Assembly: GCA_017165825.1 (NCBI GenBank)
Contig: CM029383.1
Coordinates: 11,579,719-11,643,718 of the forward strand
Length of the DNA stretch: 64,000 nt
Source of the DNA: Hepsetus odoe
Lineage: Eukaryota; Chordata; Actinopteri; Characiformes; Hepsetidae
Direction: 5' to 3'
Below, one piece after another: positions 52,060 to 62,976 of the stretch (position 1 is its first letter; every line of letters starts with the position of its first letter). The translations under genes and the position numbers were made by a program. A model generated the notes under the pieces. It was not told where the DNA came from and did not search any database. It saw only the letters and a program-made list of their open reading frames with translations.

Positions 52060-52613
52060 TACAGTACTGTGCAAACGTTTTAGGCAGGTGTGAAAAAATG
52101 CTGTAAACAAAGAATGCTTTCAAAAATGGAAGTGTTAATCATTTATTTTCATCAATCAACAAAATGCAGTGAATGAACAAAAGAGAAATCTAAATCAAAT
52201 CAATATTTGGTGTGACCACCCTTTGCCTTCAAAACAGCATCAATTCTTCTAGGTACACTTGCACACAGTTTTTGAAGGAACTCGGCTGGTCGGTTGTTCC
52301 AAACATGACTGTGTTTCAACCTCCGTGTGACATTGATGATCATCAGCGCCTGTTTGGTAAAACTAGTTGATCATACACCGACTATAATCCTACAAAATCC
52401 CTGACTTTGTGCAAGTGTACCTAGAAGAACTGATGCTGGTTTGAAGGCAAAAGGTAGTAACACCAAATAGTGATTTGATTTAGATTTTTCTTTTGTTTGC
52501 TCACTTTGCATTTTGTAAATGGATAAAAATACAATCATTATTTATATTTCTGAAAGCATTTTTTGTTTACAGCATTTTTTCACGCCTGCCTATAACCTTG
52601 GCACAGTACTGTA
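52060..52613. mobile_element. Tc1-derived MITE, about 550 bp, long TIRs
   Basis: Termini CAGTACTGTGCAAACG and its complement TTGGCACAGTACTG are flanked by TA on both sides (52060-52061 and 52612-52613). Long subterminal inverted repeats; the interior is essentially identical in plan to 15251-15802, with no transposase. Confidence 0.88.
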
Positions 52614-52767
52614 CATGATATTCGCAAATGTAACTATAGCAATAAATAAATAGCATATGACCACGCAAGACCATGTCTCTGTGCACAAAGGGAGGTCCAT
52701 AAAAGCATGGTTGACAAGTTTGGTGTGGAGGAATTTCACACATGCTTTTTTTAATGGCCCCAAAACT

Positions 52768-53007
52768 CCATTCCATTTTCTGCCGCTTGTCCCAAACAGG
52801 GTCGCGCTGGCGTCCAACCCAGCCAAACAGGGCAAGGACAGGGGACGCACCCTGGACAGGTCGCACTTCAGCCCATCGCAGGGAGGAGCGGGACAAGGAC
52901 GGCACCTTGCTCAAGGGTACCTCAGGGCAACCCACTAGGAAGGGGTTTGAACCCCCAATCCTCCGATCATGTGGCTGACGCCCTAACCACTAGGCCACCG
53001 CTGCCCC
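52768..53007 (-). mobile_element. chimeric SINE type B
   Basis: Minus orientation: tail complement TTTTCTGCCGCTTGTCCC and CACCCTGGACAGGTCGCAC, junction CCCATCGCAGGGAGGAGCGG, then head body GGCACCTTGCTCAAGGGTAC, B-box GGGGTTTGAACCCC and head complement at the right. Same junction as 37296-37543 and 17915-18119. Confidence 0.87.
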
Positions 53008-53302
53008 CTGTGGAAGAACTGTGGAAGAAGCAAAAAAGAGGGTAAATCATCATTAATCCCAGTTTTGAAATGGGATTCCCATCAAGATTTTATATGTGTG
53101 GTCAGGCATCTACCTTCTTTTGACATATAGTGTAACTGCTGGTACACAATGATAATGATATGCCACACAAGTTGAATTTGATTCAGTATATTCATAGTTA
53201 CTGAAGTTATCAAATAGGATTATTGATGAGGAATATCAGTGTTGTTAAATAGTGTAGTCATAGGTATGGACAGTTGTATGTGGGTATATGTGGGGCATCT
53301 AT

Positions 53303-53525
53303 GGCAGTGGTGGCCTAGTGGTTAGGGAGTTGGCCCCAGATTGGAAGATTGTGGGTTTGATTCCTTCACCAGCAGGTTACCCTGAAGTACCCTTGAGCAA
53401 GGTGCTACCCCTGTCACTGCTCCCAGGGTGCTTTCAACAGCTGCCTTCTGCTGCACGTGTGTGTATGGGTGAAACACAGAGGTTGAACTTTGTTGTGTTT
53501 CACAATGACAAGGGTAGTCACTTTC
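53303..53525 (+). mobile_element. tRNA-derived SINE type A (diverged)
   Basis: Head GGCAGTGGTGGCCTAGTGGT, B-box GTGGGTTTGATTCC, body ACCCTTGAGCAAGGTGC, type A end CACAATGACAAGGGTAGTCA. Confidence 0.82.
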
Positions 53526-54504
53526 TTTTATTTAATTACTGAGGCTTACATTCCTCAAAAGGACTTTCAAAATATTAAATTGTGACAGGAGTTGGGGAGG
53601 AGTTTTATTAAATATAAACTTTCAAAATATTTTTTGAAGTATTTGAATATTCAACAACAAAAATGGCCCAATTACAGTTTACTTTTCAGTTTACTTCAGT
53701 TAAGTTGTGTCCTACTCAAAAAGCAGTTATACAGCTTAGACTGCTTTTTGAATGAGGCACAAAAGCCAATAAAAACTGATAATACAAATATCAGTTTTAA
53801 ATGCAGCAATAAAAACATCCTTTTTAATCGTAAGCGATAAAAAGAGCTTGGAAATTGTCAAAATAAATAAAAATAAATAATAATAATAATGAAAATATAA
53901 CAATAAATTGTGAGGCATGCAATGACACATTGGTTTTATATCCAATAAATTATATATATATTTATATCCAATATTCTTTATTTCTAAGATATAAATATAA
54001 AATGTATTTTAAAAAAAAGGTTACTGGAAATGCATGAGTCAGTCTAAGAGATTCAGCACAGCCCAGTCACTCAATCCTAAGGTATTACTGGAAATCATTT
54101 GTGGTTTATGAGTAAAGACAAAAGTCAAAGGTGCCAGGTTGTTTTTGTCTTTCACTTTCCTAAAATCTAAATATGAGAAAGAAAAATCACACCAAGGATA
54201 AGATGGGTTTCTGCTTCCACCACACTTTTCTGATTTAGAGCCTATTGCTCATAGGAAGCGCTTCGTCAAGACAGTGTGACATTGCCAGATTCTTCGCCAA
54301 ACACATGCTGTTCTCAGTCATATCCACTGTTAGGCAATCACGATTTACACATAGTGGTATGTATGCGTGTATAGCAGACATGCATAAAGCACAGCTGAAG
54401 ACAAAAAAATCTTCATGTTTGATTGTGTTCATATGTAGAAATAACGTAGGGCCTCCAGTTTGTCCAGAGTGTATACATTGTTAATGGGTCCATATGTTTC
54501 ATTT
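53526..54504. other. intergenic, nothing recognised
   Basis: AT-rich, with short AAT and TA runs near 53876 and 53950; no supported feature. Confidence 0.4.
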
Positions 54505-54682
54505 ATACTGTACTGCATTGTACTGTCTGTTGTTGCCTGCACTTGTTTGCCTTGTCTTGTGTCTTATGTTGTGTCTGATGTCGTCTTATGTGTAGCACCA
54601 GGGTCCTGGAGGAATGTTATTTTGTTTCACTGTACTGTGTATATGGCTGAAATGACAATAAAAACCTACTTGACTTGACCTG
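54505..54682 (+). mobile_element. retroelement 3'-end repeat, second copy
   Basis: Matches 38204-38412: TACTGTCTGTTGTTG, GCACCAGGGTCCTGGAGGAA, GGCTGAAATGACAATAAAA, CTACTTGACTTGAC. Shorter TTGTGTCTT run than the first copy. Confidence 0.65.
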
Positions 54683-55216
54683 CATTACCATATTCTCATT
54701 TCCATTTGAGCCTAACTTAGTATTTTAATTCTGTACCAAAACACAAATTATTTAAATGTATTCAAAAAGAAGACAGAGATACATGAAATATATTCAATGT
54801 TTTTTGTGACATGTGAGTTTTTTTGTGTGACAAATGATTAATGTTGTGATGAATAAAGCTTCATATGCACGAAATCAGCTGAGAAGTAAATGTTACAAGA
54901 TGAAACTTTAATGCTGCTTAAGTTTCATATAAGTATACTGAACATCATTTATACTCAGCTTTCAAAAAGCAAGTTGTTTTTATAAGTTGTTTTTATAAGA
55001 TTTGCCCTTAATCAGCTCTTGTCAGTGTTTTTTTTTTAAACGTTCAATGTAAAGAACGTAAATATTCTTTACTCATAAAAAGGTTTGTCCTACTACCATC
55101 TAAGCCAAGTAACAGGAAACTGTTGGGCTTTTTGTCGTAAAGTAAGATTTTTGACCAGGTGAATAAAACTAAATTCATCTTTCCATAAAGGCAAAAAGTA
55201 TCTTCTGCAAAAAACA

Positions 55217-56590
55217 CTTCTCCTCCTTTTTCTTTTGGCTGCTCCTGTTAAGGGTTCACCACAGCAGATTTACCATATCCATTTCTTCCGGTCCTCTGCA
55301 TCTTCCTGCATCAAGCCAACCACCCGCATGTCTTCTCTCACCACGTCCATAAACCTCCTCTTTGGTCTTCCTCTTCTCCTCTTTCCTGGCAGCTCCATCT
55401 GCACTCTCTTTTTCACCTCTCTTCCACACTCACCATTACACTGAACTGTTGATCCCAAGTATTCTAACTCCTCTACCTTCACCACCTCTACTCCCTGCAT
55501 CCTAACCACTCCACATTCCTCCCTTTCATTCACATGTATTCAGTCTTTGACCTACTCCCTTTCATTCCTCTCATATCTCCATCTCTGCAGGTTCTCCTCA
55601 AATTGCTCCCTACTCTACAAACCTTGTCCCTCAACCTGTCCATTACTATTGCAAACAAGAATGGGATCAGCGCTGATCCTTGATGCAATTCAACCTCTAC
55701 CTTAAATGCATCCATCACTCCCACTGCAGATCTCACCACTGTTACACTGCCATCATACATATCCTGCACTACTCTCACATACTTCTCTGTAACACCTGAC
55801 TTCCTCATACAAAACCACAACTCCTCTCTAGGTACCCTGACAAATGCTTTCTCCAAGTCCACAAAGGCACAATGTAACTCCTTCTGACCTTCTCTGTACT
55901 TCTCCATTAACACCCTCAGGGCAAACATTGCATCTGTATTGCTCTTTCTTATTGTAGTGCTCTTTCTTAGTGCTTCCACTGGTATGTCATCCAGACCAAC
56001 AGCCTTTCCATTTTTCATCCTCTTCATCGCTGCCCTTACATCCATTTTGCTTATTTGCTGCACTTCCTGGTTCACTGTCCTCACATCATCCAATCTTCTC
56101 TCTCTCTCATTTTCTTAATTCATCAGCCCCTCAAAGTACTCCTTCCATCTGTTCAATATGCTCTGTTCACCTGTAAGTACGTTTCCATTTCTATCCTTCA
56201 TCGCCCTGACCTGCTTCACAACTTTCCAAGCTCTGTCTCCCAGTCTAGCCAATCGGTAAAGGTAATTTTCTCCTTCTTCACTGTCCAACCTCTCATACAA
56301 TTCACCAAACACCTTATCTTTGGCCTTCGCTACTGCTTTCTTTGCCCTGTGGTTCATCTCCTTGTACACCTGTCTACTTTCTTCATTTCTCTGACTGTCC
56401 CACTCCTTCTTTGCCTCCCTCTTCTTCTATATAGACTCCTGTACTTCTCGGTTCCACCACCAGGTTTCCTTATCCTCCTTCTTCCTTCCAGATGTCACAC
56501 CAAGTATATTTCCAGCTGTCTGCCATATCACTTCTGCAGTAATTTCCCAGCAATCCGGTAGCTCTTCAACACCTCCCAGTGCCCATGTTA
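55217..56590 (-). mobile_element. RTE-clade LINE, internally deleted
   Basis: Minus-strand frames (56369-56115, 56093-55530, 55533-55270) give the pre-RT region, then RT text MKNGKAVGLDDIPVEAL, DLEKAFVRVPREELW (usual DLEKAFDRVPR, second Asp changed to Val) and GSALIPFLFAIVMDRL. The sequence then jumps to SRSKTEYM, so the FADD catalytic box is deleted. The C-terminal part MNEREECGVVRMQGVEVVKV and LPGKRRRGRPKRRFMD follows to the 3' end near 55217. Non-functional. Confidence 0.88.
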
Positions 56591-56596
56591 ACTCCT

Positions 56597-57119
56597 AAGT
56601 GCACTTATTACTGGCACAAGTGTTCATTTGTGCCAGTGTTCTATATTGTGTACTATGGGCTTCACAGAAAAACACTGGCAATACAATGGGTCACCCAGCT
56701 CTGTATTCACAGTGGAGCTGTGTCATGACCTATTGAGTGACCTCTATCCAGTACTTTTAAAATGAAGTGGAGAGTTGGAGAGGCCTTTATGACCCAGAAC
56801 TAATTGTCTTGACCTTTCTAATATATTCATGGCTGAATGAAACCATAATCTCACAACAATCGTTCTAATGAAAAGCCTTCTCAAAAACGTAGCGCCTGTT
56901 AATGAATCAAAATCCCTATTACTGTTCTTGATTTGAGATCAGACACTAGACAAGATGGTGTCAATGAGCATTCTTCTTCTTCTTCTTCTTCTTCTTCTTC
57001 TTCTTTCAGCTGCTCCCATTTAAGAATTGCCACAGCAGGTCAACCATTTCTGTTTCTTCCTGTCCTCTGCATCTTTTCTCTCATCTCTCCTCTGGACATG
57101 TCCAAACCAATGCAACCTT
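56597..57119. repeat. direct duplication, copy 1
   Basis: About 0.5 kb starting AAGTGCACTTATTACTGGC and ending CCAAACCAATGCAACCTT. It is repeated nearly identically at 58536-59042. It contains about 375 bp of otherwise unrecognised sequence plus a (CTT)n run (56972-57005) and an RTE 3' end in minus orientation. Copy 1 has an extra 16 bp or so near 56620. Confidence 0.93.
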
Positions 57120-57473
57120 ATACAGAAAGGTGTGTGCCTTTCCAAGTCATGTTCAATCAACTGAATTTACCACAGACTCCAGTCACATTGTAGAAACTTC
57201 TGAAGGAAGGTCAGAGGAAACAGGATGAACTTGCATTCACTTATGAGTGTTATGGCAAAGGCTGTGAATACTTGAGTACATGTTTTATTTTTTGTTTTTT
57301 ATTTTTAAACAATTTGCAATAATTTCAAGCTAACTTTTTTCACTTTGTCATTATGAGGTATTGTGTGTAGCATTTTGAGGTAAAAAAAAATGTATTTAAT
57401 CCATTTTGGAATAAGGCATAATAGCATAATGTGGAAAAAGTGGAGCACTGTGAATGCTTTCCGGACGCACTGT
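57120..57473 (+). mobile_element. Tc1-like element, 3' end
   Basis: CCTTTCCAAGTCATGTTCAA, GGCAAAGGCTGTGAATACTT, CACTTTGTCATTATGAGGTA, AATCCATTTTGGAATAAGGC and the terminus GCTTTCCGGACGCACTGTA are the recognisable 3' portion of a widespread fish Tc1 family. The left side begins exactly where duplication copy 1 ends. Different TIR family from 15251 and 52060. Confidence 0.78.
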
Positions 57474-58477
57474 ATTTGTTTGGCCAAGCTGGAACGAAAA
57501 CAAAATCAAAGAAAACAATGAAAGTGTCCAAGCAGTCAAGTAAGCAGCTGGATCATTCTACATCAGCTCAACAAATATTTGATATTGTCCAGAATCAGCC
57601 ATCTCAGAAATGATCCATTTCTTTGGCATTTTGTTTGCCCTGAGCCAATGTGAAAAAGACCATTTATTTTTTGGGTTTACATCATATTGTTTAGGAGTTA
57701 CATTGGCTTGAAATGTAATTAGGTTTTTCCTGTGTTTACAAAAATGCTTCCTCTGCCATTTTCAGATGCCTGTTTCTTTTCAATGGTAACACCTAGACAC
57801 CTAAAAAAAAAAAAAAGTTTACTACATGTTTCAGAAATTTTATTTGTTCTGCAGATTGACTCAGGAATGTGATCACTCTGTAATTTCTTTACACAAAAGA
57901 AATGTGATATTTTTATTACATTGGTTTCTCTGCACAATACAGCTTGTTTCCGGTTGCTAAGAAATAAAACATGAACCTCAAGAAAATACCATTCTTTACA
58001 TTTATACTGCCCCACAAGACCACTTATACAGAAGTTCCCACAAAATGGTTCAATTGTAAGATGTTAGAGCATGGATCACTTGCTGGCTGAATATTTTACA
58101 AATGACCCATTTTCATCTACTTGACCAAATACAAACCTTTTGTAACATGGCTGGCGGCCCTATTTTTTGGCTACATTGGCCTTGAAGCTCGAGTACAAAA
58201 CTAAAGAAGCAAACTTTAGACAACAGCATCATGACGGTTGATCAACTTTAGTGCAAAGAGGAAACTGTAAATAAAATTTTACGAGGGTCTTTCCTACAGT
58301 AATATCTCTAATGCACTTCTTGGAATCTGTCCCACAAAAGTGCATTTTTGTTCGGTGGGGAGAAACACCATTAGAACACCCTAAGAAAAAAGCTAAATGC
58401 TTAAAATGTACTCTTGAAAGAAGATTTTTTAAAACTACTGAATGTACACTGCCACCTACTGATCAGAGGACCATCTT
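57474..58477. other. intergenic, nothing recognised
   Basis: About 1 kb between the two copies of the duplication; no supported feature. Confidence 0.4.
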
Positions 58478-58528
58478 ACACACACTATATGTCCAAAAAC
58501 ATTCAGACAGCCCTTCTTAAAAGGGATT
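58478..58528. mobile_element. DNA-transposon/MITE terminus
   Basis: ACACACTATATGTCCAAAAA followed by CATTCAGACAGCCCTTCTTA resembles the terminal repeat of a fish Tc1/mariner-type MITE family. Only one end is present, directly before duplication copy 2. Confidence 0.45.
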
Positions 58529-58535
58529 TCAGATA

Positions 58536-58897
58536 AAGTGCACTTATTACTGGCACAAGGGTTCTATATTGTGTACTATGGGCTTCACAGAAAAACACTG
58601 GCAATACAATGGGTCACCCAGCTCTGTATTCACAGTGGAGCTGTGGAGTCATGACCTATTGAGTGACCTCTATCCAGTACTTTTAAAATGAAGTGGAGAG
58701 TTGGAGAGGCCTTTATGACCCAGAACTAATCGTCTTGACCTTTCTAATATATTCATGGCTGAATGCAACCACATTCTCACAACAATCGTTCTAATGAAAA
58801 GCCTTCTCAAAAACGTAGCGCCTGTTAATGAATCAAAATCCCTATTACTGTTCTTGATTTGAGATCAGACACTAGACAAGATGGTGTCAATGAGCAT

Positions 58898-58928
<31 letters not shown>

Positions 58929-59042
58929 TCAGCTGCTCCCATTTAAGGATTGCGACAGCAGGTCAACCATTTCCATTTCTTCCTGTCCTCTGCATCTTTT
59001 CTCTCATCTCTCCTCTGGACATGTCCAAACCAATGCAACCTT
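58536..59042. repeat. direct duplication, copy 2
   Basis: Second copy of 56597-57119 in the same orientation, differing by a few substitutions, the missing 16 bp or so, and 3 extra bp (CTGTGGAGTCATG against CTGTGTCATG). Past 59042 the RTE 3'-end sequence continues to about 59160, whereas copy 1 is cut off by the Tc1 fragment. Confidence 0.93.
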
Positions 59043-59160
59043 GCTACTCTAACTTTGTCTCCAGAATGTCCAACCTCAGCTGTCCCATTCTCGACACACC
59101 CAGCACAAATCTCAGCATCTTTAGGTGGATCTTCAGCATCTTTAGGAGTCTTTAGGTGGT
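59043..59160 (-). mobile_element. RTE 3'-end continuation
   Basis: TTGCTACTCTAACTTTGTCT and CAGCACAAATCTCAGCATCT match the RTE 3' region seen at 40400-40530, in minus orientation. The end is scrambled by a small internal repeat of ATCTTTAGG. Confidence 0.65.
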
Positions 59161-59989
59161 CACCTTAACTGCTTTTTTTTTTTGCTGCCACTTATATCAT
59201 TCTATCATTAATGTCCAAGTGGTTTTTGGCTTGAATCAGGTGTAATAAAACATGAAAACATGATACAGTGTAGAGGTTGCTCACTTGTCCATGTTCCAAG
59301 TTTAAATCACGATCATGATGAGCCTGTAAACAGCACCCGAAGCATCCAGAATCTGATCTTATTTTATTTATTTATCAGTGGTCTATATTGTGTCTTTATT
59401 TATTATTTATTTTACCTGTGGTTACCAAACTGATGGAAAAAAAACAAAAAACTTTTCCTACATTTAAAACTTAAATAAATTAACATATAGTAAGATAGAT
59501 AGATAGATAGATAGATAGATATATAGATAGATAGACAGACAATTAGATAGACAGATAGATAAACATATTTTTACATTTTGAAATGATTACCTGCATTAAT
59601 CATGTTGAATACAACTCTGTTTGAATTAGAATAATATGTTTTTGTTTGTTTGTTTGTTTGTTTTTGGTTTTGTTTGTTTTATGAACTTTCAAAAAATTCA
59701 GAACCTTGAAATATTAAATGCATTATATATTTGAAACGTAAACACTATTTTTATTATACTATTTTTATCTATTTTATTATAATATAATTTACATTTAATA
59801 TTGTTTCATTTACTGTGCGTTTATTTCCTACCCCCTGTATATGTTCCCATAAAGGTTTATCATAGAAATTATTTTAATCATTATCTGCATACCTTTTGGT
59901 ATTTTTGCTTATGTATTTATGGAATATAAAGTAATTTATATAAAAAATAAAGTGAAGCTCTTAGGACGCTTTAAAACGCAGGTGCGTGA
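59161..59989. other. AT-rich flank upstream of the arfip2 promoter, with (GATA)n
   Basis: A GATA tetranucleotide array with TA and GACA interruptions runs at about 59493-59561, and a (GTTT)n run at about 59641-59660. No exon recognised. Confidence 0.6.
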
Positions 59990-60335
59990 ATCTCCTCACA
60001 CATTTCTTTTCCCGCCTCTACACCTGCAAGCCCCGCCCCTTGCTGGTTCAGAAACCACTGTGATTGGTGGACTCGCTTGTCGGAATACGGGTGAGAGAAA
60101 AAACCTACGCTCTCTGTGTCGGTAGCCCTTCCTATCATGGCCGCTGCGTTTACGCAGAGTGCGTAGTGTTACTCCGCACACTGTACGGTTTCTACGGCCA
60201 GCCGTCCTTCGTCCTCACCGCAAGGCGCTTTGGAGGGGGTTTGCTTCTCTGACAAACAAGCCGCCGGACGTAGAAGAAGCGTGAGACGATGGGAAGAGGC
60301 CGTTCGGGATAAAAGCGCACATTCCTGAATGCAGC
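59990..60335 (+). promoter_or_regulatory. arfip2: CpG-island promoter of arfip2
   Basis: GC- and CpG-rich DNA, abruptly different from the AT-rich flanks. Visible elements are GC boxes (CCCGCCTC at 60011, CCCCGCCCC at 60031), an inverted CCAAT box (ATTGG at 60063), a YY1-like CATGGCCGCT at 60136 and a TATA-like ATAAAAG at 60309, which would place a start near 60335-60345. The 15-bp palindrome TACGCAGAGTGCGTA is at 60151. The start site is inferred, not shown. Confidence 0.7.
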
Positions 60336-60448
60336 GTCTTTGATCATTTCGCTCCTTTCCGGCCTGCCAGTGGAGCCCTGCGCATGAACTGGCTTAAACT
60401 AGTCCGCTAGCTAGTCCACCAGCTCACCCTAGAATAGGAAACGCACAG
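60336..60448 (+). other. arfip2: arfip2 noncoding first exon (5' UTR)
   Basis: The CpG-rich segment ends in a consensus donor ACAG|GTAAGG after 60448. No ATG opens a frame leading into arfaptin sequence. The splice partner is probably the acceptor at 62865. The left edge is inferred from the TATA-like site and is uncertain. Confidence 0.55.
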
Positions 60449-62865
60449 GTAAGGACGCTTTACTGTCTAATTTATTGGGTTCTGTCGCTTAATTCTAGGC
60501 CAGAGAATATACCGGAGACTGTATTGGAAAGGAAATGTGGGAATACGAATGCGTGCGGCTTGCCAGCTGGCTATCTTCTGCAGGCTGATGCACGAACAGC
60601 GATTTCGTGGAGAGAGAGAGACACACACAGTTGGCCATGGATGCTACACAGATGGAATCTGTGTTATTGGGCTGTCTTTGCTCTTTCTCAGAAGTTTTAT
60701 CCCAGGAATACGTGGCATGAACAGTTCATAACGTCCCCCGGGCTGTGTAATGAAAGTAATGGGGAAGTGCTGAGAGAAGCCCTGTGTGTTGGAGGACAGT
60801 GGGGTCCTGTGTGCTGGCTAATGGGCTACATGGCCCAGAGCCACAACCTGTGTACACCTGGAGAACCTGCTTCCTTTGGTGACAGGACTCAGGCAGTAAC
60901 TCCCATCGCTTTACCTTTTTAGTAAACTCTCCGGAGGTATATCAGCAAATATTCCCACTGGATTCTTCTGGGTCTTTGGTAGTCTGGCCTTCAATAGTTT
61001 GGTGTTGATTTGAAATATTAGGTCTTCATTTTTCACGCCAACTAGATCTGTCAACTATCAACAGTCAAGTAGCTCATATCAGAGTTCAGAAGTTTGGAAG
61101 GACTCAAGTCACTTTTAAAAACACTCAGTAACACTCACCGGGAGTACAGAGTGCACAGCGAACTGCAATATTTAACCCACACACCTGCAGTGGGGCAGCC
61201 ATGTTCATCACCCCCTGAGCAGTGCTGTGGACATAACCCTGCTCATAAGGACCTCATGGTGACCTTCTGGTCTGAGACTAGATCCCACAACCTTCCTATC
61301 AAGGGGCCTAGCCCCTAAACACTAGACCAGAACCACTGACCCAGAACATGGGAAGTGGGTTCAATATCTCGCATCTAGACATCTCATTGTCTGATCTTCT
61401 ATTGGCTTATGTCTCCTTATTCCCTGTCAGGTTATTTCTTGAGCTGTGGAATCAGGCCGAAGCCCAATTCCCCAACAATGCCACAAAAACTTTAAACTCA
61501 GATGCAAAAAGATATTTATATTTATGAGGAACCTTGAGACATGATTGCATAAGTGCACTTAAACACTTGAGTGAGAACCCATTATTTTCATGTACTGCCA
61601 GCTGCTCGATCAGTCCTGATGTTTAAAGATGCTGCTGAAAATTCCCAAACAAACCTTTGGTTTACCCTTGAAAAGGGCTGTGTTTTAGTTTAGTTAAGCT
61701 GAACAAATAGGCTGCTTGTTCCTGAACTGCATACGCTGTCTTTATCATTTGCCTTCTGAGTGGTGGTCCAGCAAAGAGCCTTTTTATTACGGCCCCGCCT
61801 GCCACTCTCATCAGTTTTCAGTATGCGTGAATTCATTAAAGGTCATTTTCTCTATCCTGAGCATTTAATAATAAAACTTATGCACATCCACTTCTGGCCT
61901 GTGGAAGCATTGCATTTTGTAGATCTATTGGTGCGAACAGTGCATCAAGGAATCATGCCACATGTCTTTATTTGACTTCCCGTTGGTCTTTTGAATGAAG
62001 AACTACGATTTGGCAGGAGGCCTCAGCTAGAAACAGCAAAGTAAGTGCTCCTTGAGAACCTTGACTGATGCTAATATTCAGTCCGATGAGTCACATGAAG
62101 CCACATTAGAGAGCTCTGTGCACTCCTTTATTTGCCTGTGCTCGTTCATGGGGCTGAGTCACATGCTGCCTCTTCGTGAGCCGTCAGTGTAAGTCAGAGT
62201 CTGTCCCCATCCTTCTCCTTAACGACACTTTAACGGATGTGACAGAGTTGGGTAGGTGCATGCAATTAAGAGTTGTGCAAAGAGCACCATTAAATGAGAA
62301 ATCTCTTTCATTTCTCACCGTTTTAATATTTGGAACCCGTGCTTTGTCTCTTCACATTTCATCATGTGTGTAGTGGTGGGTTTGTATTGTGAGCTAGTTG
62401 GTAATATCCATCCTAACAGAGTATACATTACATTGTGCAGTGTTTTGTGATGCAGCACCAGGCTTAAGAGAAAAAGGTAAAGGTTCTACCAGCCTGGGGT
62501 GGGCTCCTTACTTATCTGCTGATCTTGCTTCAGGAGTTTTTCATAAACACATAATAACAATGAAGAGTGAGCATTTCTCAAAACTGAAAAAAGCTACTTT
62601 ATTGTGCCCTCAAGCAAACATTCAAGGGCGCAGTGTCAGGCTTTTAGCCTCTCAGAAGGCTAATCTCTCTGAAATTGCATGGTTTTTCAAATGTAGGTCA
62701 TGGCTTTCCGCTCTTTGCACTTTGTGAAATGTCTCCAATATAGAACACACTTTCACCTGTAGAACACAAGCAAAAATAAAGAATAAAATGTTTTGTGGAC
62801 ATGCTGCTAGAAGCCAAAAGACGTTTTGGATTTCTCTCTCCCTCTATACTTTTCTCCCCATTCAG
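60449..62865 (+). other. arfip2: arfip2 first intron
   Basis: Bounded by donor GTAAGG at 60449 and acceptor CCCATTCAG ending at 62865. It contains a decayed SINE at 61148-61333. An open frame of 132 codons at 60524-60922 has no recognisable family and sits just inside the intron; I do not treat it as a gene. Confidence 0.55.
61148..61333 (-). mobile_element. diverged tRNA-derived SINE
   Basis: Minus orientation: AGTGCACAGCGAACTGCAAT at the left, CCTGCAGTGGGGCAGCC, CTGCTCATAAGGACCTCATG, and head complement CCTAGCCCCTAAACACTAGA at the right, following the type A layout. Confidence 0.65.
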
Positions 62866-62877
62866 TGATACTCCAGC

Positions 62878-62976
62878 ATGACGGACAGTATGATGAGTAA
62901 AGCAGCCACGATGGAGATCCCCATCAATAGTAACGGAGACAGCAGGACTCTTGGGGAGGATGATGGCTTGGAGCAG
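62878..62976 (+). CDS. arfip2: arfaptin-2, first coding exon
   Basis: Arfaptin-2 is a BAR-domain protein that binds GTP-loaded ARF/ARL1 (and Rac1) at the trans-Golgi and senses curved membrane. The exon starts at 62866 after TTTCTCCCCATTCAG; the ATG at 62878 opens 33 codons and the donor CAG|GTGAGA follows 62976 (phase 0). It reads MTDSMMSKAATMEIPINSNG and then GEDDGLEQ, which matches the arfaptin-2 N-terminus as I know it (KAATMEIPI and EDDGLEQ are the diagnostic blocks). Arfaptin-1 has a clearly different start. The amphipathic helix and BAR domain lie beyond the window. The downstream ATG codons (62890, 62893, 62911) are in frame but the first fits the family start. Confidence 0.88.

Noticed and set aside
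60524..60922. 132-codon open frame just after the arfip2 first exon
   Set aside because: No family resemblance and it lies beyond a consensus splice donor. It is best read as intron.
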